Shown piece by piece: positions 25,506 through 37,344 of a stretch of 64,000 bases of DNA (its first letter is position 1; each line of letters opens with the position of its first letter). The stretch comes from Rhodamnia argentea (taxonomy: Eukaryota; Streptophyta; Magnoliopsida; Myrtales; Myrtaceae), in contig NC_063151.1 of assembly GCF_020921035.1 (NCBI RefSeq), positions 2,542,001 to 2,606,000 on the forward strand. Direction: 5' to 3'. The position numbers and the translations under genes were made by a program. Below the pieces are notes generated by a model. It made no database searches. It saw only the letters and a list, made by a program, of their open reading frames with translations, and was not told where the DNA came from.

Positions 25506-28500
25506 TTGTCTTTTGCAATGCGTGGTTCTTATTGACTATAATCTGCTTCTCTTCGCTGTTGTAATGAAGGAGGAGCTACACTTTGAGTCTGCAAAGTGGT
25601 TAGTTTTGGGTGTAATTGAATTGTATTGCAACGCTAATGAATGGATGAAGTTTTGCTTTTCAATGGGATTGTTCTCTTTCATGGGTTGATTGATGGTTTT
25701 CTTTTGCTTCTGTGTCATCAACACACGAGAGGTGTGCTATATAGTTTCTGAGACGTATAGTTACACTCACATGTGAGCTTGGAACTGGAAAGTCAGAAGG
25801 TTTGATTTGGATTGGTCATTTTGTTCTATCTCCACCTCTTTTTGGCTGCCAATTATCAGTTTTTATCATGTCTGTTTCAGAGAAGCAAGACAAATTGCAG
25901 CTTGTTTTTGAGTTAAAATCCTCCATGTCTTGAACATCCTTTATTGACTGCTAGGTAATTAGTTAATTGCTGTAAATCTGTCTAGCAACTTGCTGCCTGT
26001 GGTGAAAGAGCAGGTACCTGTCTGTTCTATCTGACTCCGCAATCCTTACTCAAATTTACAATCATGATCTTGATTTCTGGAAGAAGCTTTTGGAGATGCA
26101 GTGCTTCTCGTTTCGCTTTGACTTGAAACTTGCCATATGAATGCTTACTCATTCTTATATAGTTGAAGATTTTGAGACTTGAGCTTAGTCATATGAGACC
26201 AACTTGTCCTAAGATAGGTAATTGCATTGATCATTGTGATGTTGTTAAGACTGAAAGCAATGTCCTCATGTCTGCACTGGAGTGTGTGAAGAGCCACAGA
26301 AGTTGATTGGGCATGTGTAAGACTGTATTAAGATTGTTGGATTCACTCAATTCCACTCTCCTTCAGATATAAAACTTGTGAGTTGCAAAATGACAAGAAT
26401 ACAACTTTATAGTTATTTATTGGTTATTCAAAATAAAACACATAGCCCTTCATTTTAGCTTGCCCAATTCGCACAAGAAAGATATTAAGGTAGTCCACTA
26501 ACAGAGACGGAAGGGAGAGGTGCTGCATAGCTAATAAGACATTCCATGTCCACAGTTCTTCCCTTGCGGATGGCTAAATATCGATCTACATGTTTCACTC
26601 CCTAAGGCACATACTCACGTAATTTCTTAGTTTATAAAATGAACTTGCATTGGAATATGACATGACAATGTCATTTTTAGCATCTGATATTGCACAGTTC
26701 TTGTTAGGGATGGTTTAAAGCATCTTTGCCTTTTACCTCTGCCTATCTGCCTCACTGGATAACTACCAACTCTTGGGGAATTTTGCTTTTCGATATTAGT
26801 TATGTACAACTATTATCTGAAGAATTAGTCAGTTATGTTTTAGTTGCAGTGGAATTGGAAGTTCACCAACGAAACTCAAACATCAGGAATAGATTAGCAG
26901 ATATAACTTAAGAGACCTTCATCTGCCGGTTGATGAGTTTAAAGCATGTAGAAATTATTGCCTTCTCTCTCATCATGGGTGAAGCACCTACAATTTTCTA
27001 GGATATGTTTTAGCCACCTTTAGATGTTTCACAGTTGAAAACTTCCCTGCATACGTTCCTACAAGTTGCTGGCAAGGGTTGGGATTTTGAGCAAACAGGT
27101 TAAAGGAGTGTCATTTTCTTGGGTCTGTTTTAAAGCATAAGTTAGGGGAGAACTGTTATGTGCCTTTTGTGGCTCAATTTTCATATCATAACCAAATAGA
27201 AAATCTTAAAAAAAAAAAAATCACTCGGTCCCCTTTCGCTTTTTGAAAACTTGAAAGCCGTGAAAGGGTCTCCTGACGAGAGCTGGATGACTCGCACCAA
27301 ATTTACTCCATTTCTATCATCTTAACTTCAATACCATGAAACGTTTCTTCCTGTTCCCGAAGAATTTCTGAACCTCTGTAAATCTGGCACAACGCTCGTG
27401 GTGCCATGGAAAGAAGTTTTTTAATCGACCTGTACCTCAGCATCCCAATCAACAGCGTGAAGAAAACACTGCAAGAGTAGCTGGAAGTTCAGGTCAATTC
27501 TTCTGCGTAGTCGTTGCTTTTTTTTTGGGCTTTTGGATGGTATCCGTCTGATTTTCACTTGCTGGAACCCGAGCATCAGTAGTCGTTGGCCCATGAATTA
27601 AGTGTTCGAACAACTCAAACCGCATTTTTACGTTGAAAGAGCAATGACATTCTCACATTGCTCTCTTCTGTTTTGGTTCCCAAATAGCTTTATTGGCTAT
27701 TTTGAGTTGCTTTCTATGGAGACATTGGTTCTCAAGTTGGAGATATCATTTGCAGAAAAACTGGTGAAAGAGAGCTCTTCCATTACTAGAGTAGAAATGC
27801 TCGTTGTTATTATTCGAGGAGTGTTCGAGAAAGAGTGAACTTTCGAAGTCATGGTGTGTTACCAGTCGACTTATTTGGATTCTTATTTCATAGTGAATTT
27901 GAACTCCCCAGAAGAAGTCAGGGAGAGTAGACATAGATGCCTAAATTTGGGACGGTCGCCTGCCCTTTGTAGCCGTTGCATTCTATTGCCTTCATTTATC
28001 AAATATTTTGTAGCAACCCAATCTTGTCGTCCTGTTCAATCACCTTAATTGGGGTGACGACTTGTACGTATCAGTGGGACTGGTGTATGGCACATTGACT
28101 GGTTAGTCGTTTTGTGAAGTTACGAAATTTTTCATTTTTTACATCCAGTGCTAGCGGTATTCCCTGATTCAAGGCACAGAATTACCGACACCGGCCCTCT
28201 TCATTGATCTTGTAGTCGTGAGCTATCATCTATCTACACTCCTTTGATAGTAGACAGTTGTCTATCACCAAGACTGCCACCCAATGCGCTGTAATCTTTC
28301 TCCCCCATCACAAACTGTTTGAATTGTTAAATTTCGTCACTGAACACACCTGTGCGTTGAAATGAGTGATATCACGGTAATGACTGTCCGACACAGAAGG
28401 CAAATGGCCAAAAGGAAACGGAGAAGATATGTTTGGATAACAAATGCAAAGTCCCCGTGAGTCAGAGTAAAGAACAAAGAGATGGGCGGATGTACTAGCC

Positions 28501-28549
28501 CTAAAGAAAAATGGCAAAAAGCAAGAAACTCAGGAACTCTTGCGTAAAT
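25506..28549. other. Intergenic region between the TPR and RGTA1-like genes
   Basis: Three kb between two converging genes. Both 3' UTRs should lie at its ends. It is AT-rich without clear tandem or inverted repeats. The ORFs (for example 27602-27838, 27746-27934) lack recognisable motifs. I see nothing further that can be supported. Confidence 0.6.
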
Positions 28550-31500
28550 TCAGATCCGATGCAAATTCTGACCATCCAGAAACTGTAGCTTTGGCAGAAT
28601 CTTCAGCAAAAATGACTGGAACTTTTCATTGGCGACCGCATTTCCTACAATATCTAATTGTGTCAACTCCAAACTTTTGAACACCATAGAAGCTTCCCAA
28701 TAGTTTGTTACATCGGCATCTTCGGGGGTAAAATCATCACCATGCCAAATAACTTCCCCATTATGGGACAGAGGAGAAGCAGAGCACAAGTAGCGTGTGG
28801 TGTCTATAGAATGCAACCCTATCTCATTGTGAGATATATTCAGCACCTTCAAGGATTTCAGACATCTCAAAGGGTCCAGTGCAGTGAAACTCCGCAGTTT
28901 GTTTCTTCCCAGATTCAAGCAGTGAAGAAGCTGCATAGCCTCCAGTCCTGAAACAGAACCAGCGCAAAGCTAACTCTTTCTTTATTCTTTTCATACTTAA
29001 ATAAGATAAAGACACCTGAATAGCCCAAACGATTTGAATTGTTGAACAGCTACAACATTTTGACCCGGTTCAACCTAAGCACAAGTATTGTCTCAGTAGC
29101 TAAATCACACATGCGCCGAGTAAGAGTGCTCAACCAGTGATTTGATGCGCGGAGGACTGTAGACAAAATGAACACTCACCCTCGCTCGTGTAGATGGGAA
29201 AACACAAGGAACAATGAATTTCAGCAAAAAATTTACACCTAAGGGAGGCTGTGCTAATGTGAAATCAATTGTGTCATTTTGCCTCTGAAAAGGTCCCCAG
29301 AAAAAAAATTGTACGTCAATTAAACTGTACATATTAATGTAAAAGCTGAGATTCATCTGCTGAATAAAGTAAATCAAATTTTGGTGGCCTGCACAAAGAT
29401 AAATGAATATGTTGCCTGTATCAACTAAGCAAACAAAACTAGGCCCACCTAAAAAAAGTTAAAAAAAAAAGGAACTCCAGAAAATATCTTACCTTCAATT
29501 GAATGGAGTTCATTGTCACTAAGGTCCAGCATTTGAACCCATAATAGTTTATCAAATGCTCCCATTCGAGATATTGACTGATTATTCAGACGTAGACATA
29601 TGGGTCCATGAGTACTGGACGAAGTGATGCCTCCATAATAAAAGCAGTGCTTCAACAGCGTCCCCCCGCTGGAAAGCAGCTGCAGCATCATTCAAAGAAT
29701 CATAAAAATGTTAATCTCTTAGCTCGTTTCATTCTCATTCACAGTGGCACGGAGCAACGGGTGATCCTTGTTTACGTTCAAACAACAGCCTCATTGACAT
29801 GTGCACACCACCCAAATGCTATTGCAAAATTTTTATCATGTGAAAAAAATGAAATTTATTGCCTAATGAAGTGCAAACAGTGGTTTGACAAAAAAAAAAG
29901 TGCAAACAGTGGTGGACCTTCACAATATCTTGTGAATAAGATATGTCCTGGGGAAACACCAATTCACATGCTAGAAACATGTTAAACCCACCTTGGTGAC
30001 ACTTGAAAAAGCATGAGAATGCAAACAGTTGACAGGGAAAACTTTATGTCCTAGGCTATAATAAATAGCAACGAAGTCCAGCCTCTTGCCTTTTGACTTC
30101 AGCAATGAAGTATCACATAAGCAATGAGGCAATGACAGACACAAAAGTAGGCCATCCTTTTAAAACCAGAGTCATTTCAGAGATCCAAATGCATGTGCAG
30201 CCCCCAATCACTGAGCAAGAAAAGACATGCTTTTCCTGGAAGATCTATTTCAAGAACAAGTAAGTTACCTGCTGCAACAAAACTAAGCTTCTCTCATCCT
30301 TATAGTATTGAGAGTGAGATGGGTCCAATTTCATCAGCTCACTGTATAACCCAAGAACTTCTTCAGCATGAACAGTTTTCGTAGCATATGGAGATGACAT
30401 AACATCATGAGCCATCAACAGTCTTGCCAGTGTGATTTTACCAATTTTGCTGAAAAATTGAACGAGCACAATAGACAGATTATTAGTTAATCAGAGTGGC
30501 TTTCCGATTGGAGGCACAATTTTCCAGCTTTGGGATCAGGCTTACCTATCTGAGATGGCCAACAAGTTTCTAATTTGACTAATCTCTTCAGCAATAGTTC
30601 CAATCTGCCAATCTGAAGTTGTTGGCTCGTACTTATTCCCCACTGATATTCCATCATAACAAAGACACGGTATGGGCATTTCGCAAGCATAAAACTTGTC
30701 CTCCTCCCACACCAGTTTCTCATCTTTAGAAGATTGGGTTTCCAAGGGCTTTACACTTACTCTAAATGATAAATCAAAAGGCACACTAAGCTGTAGACCA
30801 TTTGAAGACATGATGCCCTTATGATGTCCAAGCTTAACCTCAACAGTATGGGGTGCTGAAGAATGATGATCTACACCAGACAAATCAAGATATCCAACCC
30901 AAACTTTAGAAGCCCAAGAATTCTGCGGCGAAAATGGCTTCCATGTAACATCTTCATTCTGAACAAATGTACATTGAATGGCAACTGTTGACGAGTTTAC
31001 ACCTTCAACAGTCTGATTGAAATACAGGACAACAGGAAATCTTTCCAAAGCAACAGTAACCTTAGAGAATGAAGACAAAGGATGATCACCAAGGGACACG
31101 TTTCCTGACACAACGAGTTCAGATCCAGGAACAGGCCAAGAAGATACAAGCAAAGGAGCTTTGGCTTTGGATGTTTGATCAAGAAGCCAATGATGGTAAA
31201 ACCAACCACTTTGATCGTCAGGGTCAGTATATAAAGCATTGAGTACAAACTCATACTCCTTGCTTATGGTATCTTGAGAATATGACTCCTGTTCCTTTTT
31301 CTTCAGTATCTCTGACAATAGCATACTGCAAAAATTTCTTGCCGGGTGAGAGATGAGGTCACGAGTTTGGAAGCAATTAAGATCAACTTACAATTGTTTT
31401 TCTCCTTCTAATTTGCATAGAAGGCAGAGAAACTTTCACATGGTAGATGCACAACAAGAAGAACAAACCGAGGGGTTAATTTTGAGGATCACATGTCTAA

Positions 31501-32921
31501 ACTCAAAAAATAACCACCACCCTAATAACTCGACATTCTTATAAATCTAACTCATATGAAGTGCAAGGGAGTGACACAGTCCCTATCACTAAAGAGACAA
31601 ATCCCTTGGAATTGGAGAAATAGTCAGCTAAAACAGGTGATGCCACCATTCGTTATATTATACTTTAAGTAAAAGTCCATACTATGTCTATAAATGACCT
31701 TCCTAGCAGTGTAATTGACAACAATCAACATAAGCAGTGTGGGGACCTTACAAGCATACCTACGATTATGCCAAGCAGAGTAATTACTGAAATTGTTTCC
31801 TATCAAATCTTCAGTATACTGCAGCTCATCCTCCACGGATCTGCCCAGCAGTGCTGCCACAAATCTGGCAATAAATTTTTATAGAAGAGAAAATCAGAGT
31901 GATGCACTTTCATGATTTACATATCCTGCAGAATGAAATTTGCCACCTCCTGTAATTCCATGCGTGGAAATTTCGAGGATCAGCCTTCTGAAACCGATCC
32001 AAAAGCCGCAATTCATGATCTAAAGATGAATGACCTTTGCTCAACACCCATTTTCGATGATGCCATGCTCCATAAGATTTAAAGTTCTGTCTCAGTGCAT
32101 TCTCGACCTACAAAAATAATTCATACACATCCAAGTCACACACCGTTGAGAAATACCTGCAACTATAGCTTAATCTGAGGAAAGCTAAAAAGGCTAGGAA
32201 TACTCCTAGAGCTAGCAAGAGAAGACAATCTCATTGAAGATTGAGTAAGAGACAAATTCTGCAATCCTGACTTCCAATAGCAGCAAAACTTACAACCACA
32301 AACGACCCCAAATTGCACATGAGAGGAGGAGAACTGGAAAGCTACGAATAGCTAAAGCATTACGCTGCGAATTAATCTCAACATGGTATCAACAGAAGTC
32401 TCGAAGCAGCAAAGAAAAAATCAGACGTGGAACAAGCAGCAGGACCACTTCGGATCCTCTCGAAACATCCTAAAAAGCTTAGAACAACAGAGAACGCACC
32501 ACTTTGAGTTCTTCGTCGAAGATGGATTTCACAGATTCCGGAGAGGATTCGGACTCCTTGACGTTGTGCTCAACCGCGAGCTTCCTGTAATTCCAAGCGG
32601 TGTAGTACTCGGGATTGATCTCCAGGAGCTTGGCGCTAGTGTCGAGGGCCTCCTTCGTGTATCTAAGAGCAACAACGCATCAAAATCAATTCACGAAACC
32701 TGATCGAAAGAGATCGTTCAGTTCGTGCGACAGTTTCGATCTCGCAGCTGAGGGCAGAACAGAAGTGAAATGAAAATTACAGAGAGAGAGAGAGAGAGAG
32801 AGTACATGCGGTCGTGGTGATAAGAGAGAAACTGGGATTGAAGAGCTCTTAGCTTCTGAGCTTTGGCGGCTGATGCCGCCGCATCTTCCGGCTTCGGCGC
32901 CGTCCGCGGCCGGCCGTGCAT
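28550..32921 (-). CDS. RGTA1: Rab geranylgeranyl transferase alpha subunit
   Basis: Eight minus-strand exons join to 696 residues: 32921-32806, 32662-32500, 32107-31947, 31864-31760, 31325-30546, 30449-30269, 29679-29493, 28947-28550. All introns are GT-AG. The protein is the non-catalytic alpha subunit of Rab GGTase II. With the beta subunit and Rab escort protein it attaches geranylgeranyl groups to the C-terminal cysteines of Rab GTPases in the cytosol, enabling membrane targeting. PFTA repeats are plain: AWNYRK (61-66), AWHHRKW (107-113), AWNYRR (142-147), AWHNR (177-181), then GWFYHHWLL (about 215). A central insert domain follows, then C-terminal leucine-rich repeats ([40 protein letters not shown]). 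Length and exon content match Arabidopsis RGTA1 as I recall it (about 680 residues). Intron 1 begins with a donor running straight into a (CT)n tract. No frameshift or missing motif was seen. Confidence 0.95.
32781..32802. repeat. (GA)n microsatellite next to the RGTA1 intron 1 donor
   Basis: On the gene's strand this reads as (CT)n starting four bases after the exon 1 donor. It is the second case in this window of a CT run immediately downstream of a donor. Confidence 0.93.
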
Positions 32922-34480
32922 CCTTTCCGGCGAACGGAGAGACGACGGGGGAAATCTGAACCAAGAGAGGCTTAAGGATTAAGGAAGCTGCTGGACATGA
33001 ACGTGAGTCATCTGATTGGACAAAAGTGAGGTAGACTCGGAGAACGGGAGAAAGTTCGGTCCTCCTCCTCTATCGTGAAAATTGGGGACGATTAGGACAA
33101 AAGTCCTAAAATTTGTTGCATTTTGCTTATTTAAAAAAAAATATTATCTTTGAAATAAGAAAATGATCTTTACCCATAAAATTTTGACATGGCAACATTT
33201 AAATTCATCTTATTCTTTTTTTTTTTTTTGTTCTTCTATGATTTTGGTTAAGCTATTTGTGAAATTCATCTCGAAATGATAGAGATTTTTATTGATGTGA
33301 TTATATGAACAATCATGATATTGGTACGGAGTTTTCAATATTATAAGATGTTTAAAGTTTGTACATTGGAGCAATTTGTCGGAAACAATGCAGAATCTTT
33401 CTCCTCGACCGTTCCCAAGAAAAATATAGCGAGACAATGGTTTTGATGGATGTCCGATCCGCGAATTGCGCGAGCGAGCCTAACGAGCCGCCAAACCAGG
33501 CCTAACCATCTAGGCAAATGGTAGAAGGTTTCAGGAAAGCTGCATCTGAACTTCGCCCCCAAAAGAAGTGTCACTGTTCCTATACCAGTACAGGTATTTG
33601 CTCGGATGTACACATATCCGAACAGATGATCACGGCGGACCGGACTTAATCAACCTTCCCATCTTTCTTTATGTCTGCAAAGATGCACCTCTGCTTCCAA
33701 CTCCGTTTGCAGAAATATACGTAACTTTATGTCTGCAAGTGCAATTTCCGAGGAGGTCCACAAATCGATCCGATCAGATCACGGTCTTGATGAAGAGAAG
33801 ATTGAACTGGTGCATGACATTGACAGGGTTCCTTGCCCCGCAGAGGCATATCTCCACAGTTCATCCCCTGAAGTTTCACCTTGTCTGGTTCATAGCACAT
33901 CCATCAAGCAAAGGGAAATACACTTTTCATATAAGCCCTACCCCATGAAGGGACGCAAGCTAAGTTGATTCTGCGTATGCCTAAACAGAACCATTCTGCA
34001 GAAAGTAAATTCTCTGCATGATTCATGATCCAGAACATGAGCTTGAAACCAACAGAAGGTACTCACATAAGTTCCACTCTCTGACCTATAAAAATGATCA
34101 ATCGAAAGATATCTAATCATCTGTCGGTACCTAAAAGAATCCTTTAGTAAAGCTCCTAACTACGTAACGAAAGTGCAGCACCGAAAGTGTTAGAAGACAG
34201 GCACCGTGCTTGTGCACCGTCCCGAGGTTACAAAGAAAAATGCTGCGAGAAATTATCCAAGATAATCGGGCGAGCCTTGAAACTTCCCAGGACCTTTCCC
34301 GACGCCTTTAGAAACATTCTTCAAGACAAATATGGGAAATGTACACAAGGACGTTCTAGAGTAATCATTAGGGCTAAAAGGAAAGTATACCTGTATTTTA
34401 TAGGTTTCTTATCAATGTCCATTGTTAGATTGGGTTGATTATCGATTGTTGCAATCAGAGGACATTCCCTCTTTTTCGTA
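32922..34480. other. RGTA1 upstream region and intergenic DNA
   Basis: The first few hundred bases should contain the RGTA1 promoter (gene on the minus strand); no clear TATA box stands out. Beyond that, ORFs at 33568-33948 and 33729-33968 overlap in different frames and match no family I know, so I do not call a gene. Confidence 0.5.
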
Positions 34481-34483
34481 AAT

Positions 34484-34926
34484 ACAAAAAGCTAGGTATG
34501 AAAGCAAATTCAATCACAAGAAAGCTTCATCTAATCACGTAACAAAAGACTTCAACTAGAAGTTAGGATAGGTAGCGGGAGAAAACACAGAAATGAACAA
34601 GTTGCGAGACTAGATTGCTCGCAACAACAGGTGAATGCTCTACCAAGATGCTTATGGTAGGCTTCTAAGAAGTTATAGCAGCAATAGTTCCCAAGTTACC
34701 TAAACTGCAGCTAGGTTTGACTAAACACCGAGGCTGTCCACATGAGGCTCTAGCTACGGCACGTACATAATGCTCGAGCGTTCTCAGCTGCGACTTTAGC
34801 TGAGAACAAGTTCTGCCTTCTGCTTTTCCAACTGTCTGATCACAGTGCTTAGTTTGACAACTCTTTCCTTTAAACCGAATGAAGTTCCAACTACCTTCAG
34901 CTGTGACTTTAGCTGAGGACAAGTTC
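34484..34926 (-). pseudogene. Truncated, broken duplicate of part of the KIN-4C gene
   Basis: This segment is clearly similar, in the same orientation, to 47696-48334 inside the intact kinesin gene: the intron after exon 24 plus most of exon 24. Shared words include 'AAGAAAGCTTCATCTAA', 'GTTAGGATAGGTAGC', 'GCTCTACCAAGATGCTTA', 'AACTGTCTGATCACAG' and 'CTTAGTTTGACAACTCT'. The exon part (about 34788-34874) cannot work: one base is missing near 34803 compared with the gene, which shifts the frame, and the donor GT is changed (34786-34787). The copy has one unit where the gene has three 88-bp units, and lacks about 70 bp present in the gene's intron. A second partial copy of the exon end follows at 34897-34926. 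No other kinesin exon is nearby, so this is an isolated fragment. Confidence 0.85.
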
Positions 34927-35290
34927 TCTCTTTTTTTTTTTTTTTTTTCCGTCCCTTCCTTCAGCCTCTAGCAGTGGGCTCAGCCTGTAATGAAGCTCGC
35001 CCCCATTGGCTACTAGCGAGGTCGGCCTCACCATGGTTGGTCGACACCCTAGCTGGCAACAGTGGGCAAACGAAACAATAAAAGGAGGAAGGAAAGGAAA
35101 AAAAATAGAAAAAAATAAAAAAAATTAATAAGAAAGTATTAAAAAATTATCCACGTCGGTCTTGACCGTGCCACGTAGGGCGGCTGGCTTTCACGTTAGC
35201 GATTTATAGCTATAATTTGCCGGATGGACTGAATTGACACAAATACAAAAGGTTAAAGACGTTAATATACTTTAAAACTCGAGGCTCTCC
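34927..35290. repeat. GC-core non-autonomous repeat element, copy 2
   Basis: A T-run (34927-34950) leads into a GC-rich core (34960-35060), an A-rich tract (35080-35150), then 'CCGTGCCACGTAGGGCGGC' and an arm with 'GAATTGACACAAATACAAAAGG' (about 35230). The same order of parts is found in the other GC-core copies. It directly abuts the kinesin fragment. Confidence 0.6.
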
Positions 35291-35424
35291 AACTATCATG
35301 GGGAAACCTCCTTAGATACAAGTACAATTCAAATGTTGTAATGGCATATATCGTTACTCTTACTATACTACTTTAGTTTGAAGGGCAACAACATATGAGA
35401 GGCAAGCCTTGGGAAGTTCAAGGG

Positions 35425-36080
35425 AAAATTGTCCAAAAAGCCATAAATCTATTACTAAATCAGTCCTAAACATTTTCACGTTTTACCAGTTGAGTCCATG
35501 CAGCCAAATTGATTGAAAATCACCGACGTGGACACCATCTGTCCTATATGGCACGGCCGATGTTAACGTAGATAACTTTTAAGGATATTCTAATTTTTTG
35601 GGATTTTTTTCTTTCTTTTCTTTTTTTTTACTTTGATTTTTTTGTGTATATATAGTCGGCAACTTCGCCGGCCGATCATTACCGGCCACCAGCCATCCGC
35701 ATCTGGCGACCCGAGCTCGATGCCTGCGAAAAAGGTCGAGCCCTCCGCTAGGGCTTAAGGTGAACTTGCAGTGGAGCTCACGGGTCGTCCAGCTTGGTCA
35801 AGATCTCGAAGACGCCCCCCACCATTTTCCAGGCAAGCATGGATGGCCGAGTAATAAGAAGATTGGTTCGCTTTTTTGCTTTTACATTCAGTGAAGATGG
35901 AGGGCGAAGGAAGAAGAAGATGAATACCACTACGGAAAAGAATGGAAATAAACAAAAAAAAAACGGAAAAGAAAGAAAATAGAGAAATAAATAAAATAAA
36001 TAAATATTCATAAAAATATTATAGTACTGCGTTAGCAGCGGCCGTGTCACGTGGGACAGCCGGTGTCCACGTCTTGACAC
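35425..36080. repeat. GC-core non-autonomous repeat element, copy 3 (opposite orientation)
   Basis: It begins with 'AAAATTGTCCAAAAAGCCAT' (35427 on), the reverse complement of the end motif of other copies. It then has 'GTGGACACCATCTGTCCTA', a T-rich tract, a GC-rich core (35655-35830), an A-rich tract (35930-36020) and a second CACGTGGGAC motif (about 36047). Its core produces the spurious ORFs at 35755-35982. Confidence 0.6.
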
Positions 36081-36429
36081 CCAAGACAACAAGGGGCCAT
36101 GCTCATATTTCTGGCTACAAAAGCACCTAACACATAAGACCGAAGAAGGGCCATACCAGCTTCTGCTTGAGAAAATAAAGCCTCATACGTAAAAATAGAG
36201 CCAATGCAAAGTGATGCCATTCAAATCTGAAGAAAAAGAAGCAGGGGATTGAGTGCGAAAAAGTGTTCTTGCTCGTTTATTTCTTTATCTTAGTCTTCCA
36301 TGAAGCACTCCGAGAAAGAGAAATTGATCAGATGAGCGAAATTGACAAGATGTGAAAAGATTTGGAATTGAATTGACAAAATTGCAATAGATTTAGGAAT
36401 TTTTTCTATTTCACCAAGCTATTGCCACT

Positions 36430-36695
36430 CTTCTTTGATTTTGCTCTCTGTTCGAGCTTTTGGAATTCTTGCATGCGTCGTAGAGTGTGTCGTCCTCGAA
36501 CCGCTCTGGCTTGAATTGGTCCACGCCGTCCCCCATAGAGGAGGGGTCGTGGTTCTCGACACCGTGTCAATCCACAATTTCGTTCCCTTAGAGATCACCA
36601 CGGCGTATACTTTGACATCCTCTAGCGCCTGTCTTTGCACCTTCGGTGCCGGACCATAAGGTCTCAGAACTTCGTTCATCAATCTATCCCAATAT
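36430..36695 (-). pseudogene. Cytochrome P450 relic (CYP72-clan-like), one frameshifted exon
   Basis: After an acceptor-like TTGCAG (minus strand, exon edge 36695) the sequence reads MNEVLRPYGPAPKVQRQA and then KGTKLWIDTV. These are the K-helix and following region of a plant P450, in the style of CYP714/CYP715-like members of the CYP72 clan. The frame then breaks: 'NHDPS' and the PERF-region motif FKPERFEDD continue in another frame, so one frameshift lies near 36548-36560. The heme-binding FxxGxRxCxG segment that must follow is absent, and the K-helix ExxR reads EVLR. Weaker traces upstream, to about 37345 (a WQEL motif), may belong to the same dead gene. It cannot encode an active enzyme. 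Confidence 0.75.
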
Positions 36696-37344
36696 CTGCA
36701 ATAAATCACAAGTCACAATAACATTACTAGCCGAAAAGACAGCATTTACGTAAAGGGTTTGCATAAACTTCACTCGATATTCTTACGAGTACGAAGACTT
36801 TCATTTTCTTAATTCGCTCAATGGATGCCCGACATCTTATTAGCCGACTGTTCAATCTCGACTTGTCCACGAAAGCTGGCAATAGTTTCAGTTTTACACG
36901 TAGTTTGACAATGATTAAGCTCAGGTATCTCAAAGCTTCTGGGCATGGATTCGTAGAATATGCAAAATAATTGCCGGTATATATGTCCTGTACTAGAGTT
37001 GTTTCAAGACAGTCTCCTCTCCATAATGCGTCTTGAACTAGAAATGAGAAAGGATAAGAAACGCAAATGTCCATTTCGTCAAGCCACTGCCTGAGCCGTA
37101 GGAAGCCGGTCAAATCCAAGAACGGCCATTCGGAAAAACTTGAGGGTGTGTAATTTACTTGAGTCTAGCGTTTTCAGCTCATCTGATGGGGCACTTCCCA
37201 TGTCATGGCGCTCTTCCTTCACCTCCAAGGTTTCATGGCCCCAAGTTCGTTCCCGAGTATCCCACCGCAAATGTCTACAAAAGATTAGTTTGTCCTGAAT
37301 TGGATGAACTAACTCCTGCCATTCGTGCAATGTTTCATTATTTC

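Noticed and set aside
33568..33968. Two overlapping ORFs of 126 and 79 residues
   Set aside because: Different frames over the same bases, no recognisable family, no splice-consistent partners.
36727..37119. Minus-strand 130-residue ORF near the P450 relic
   Set aside because: It might be a diverged intron of the dead P450, but no P450 motif could be seen in it.
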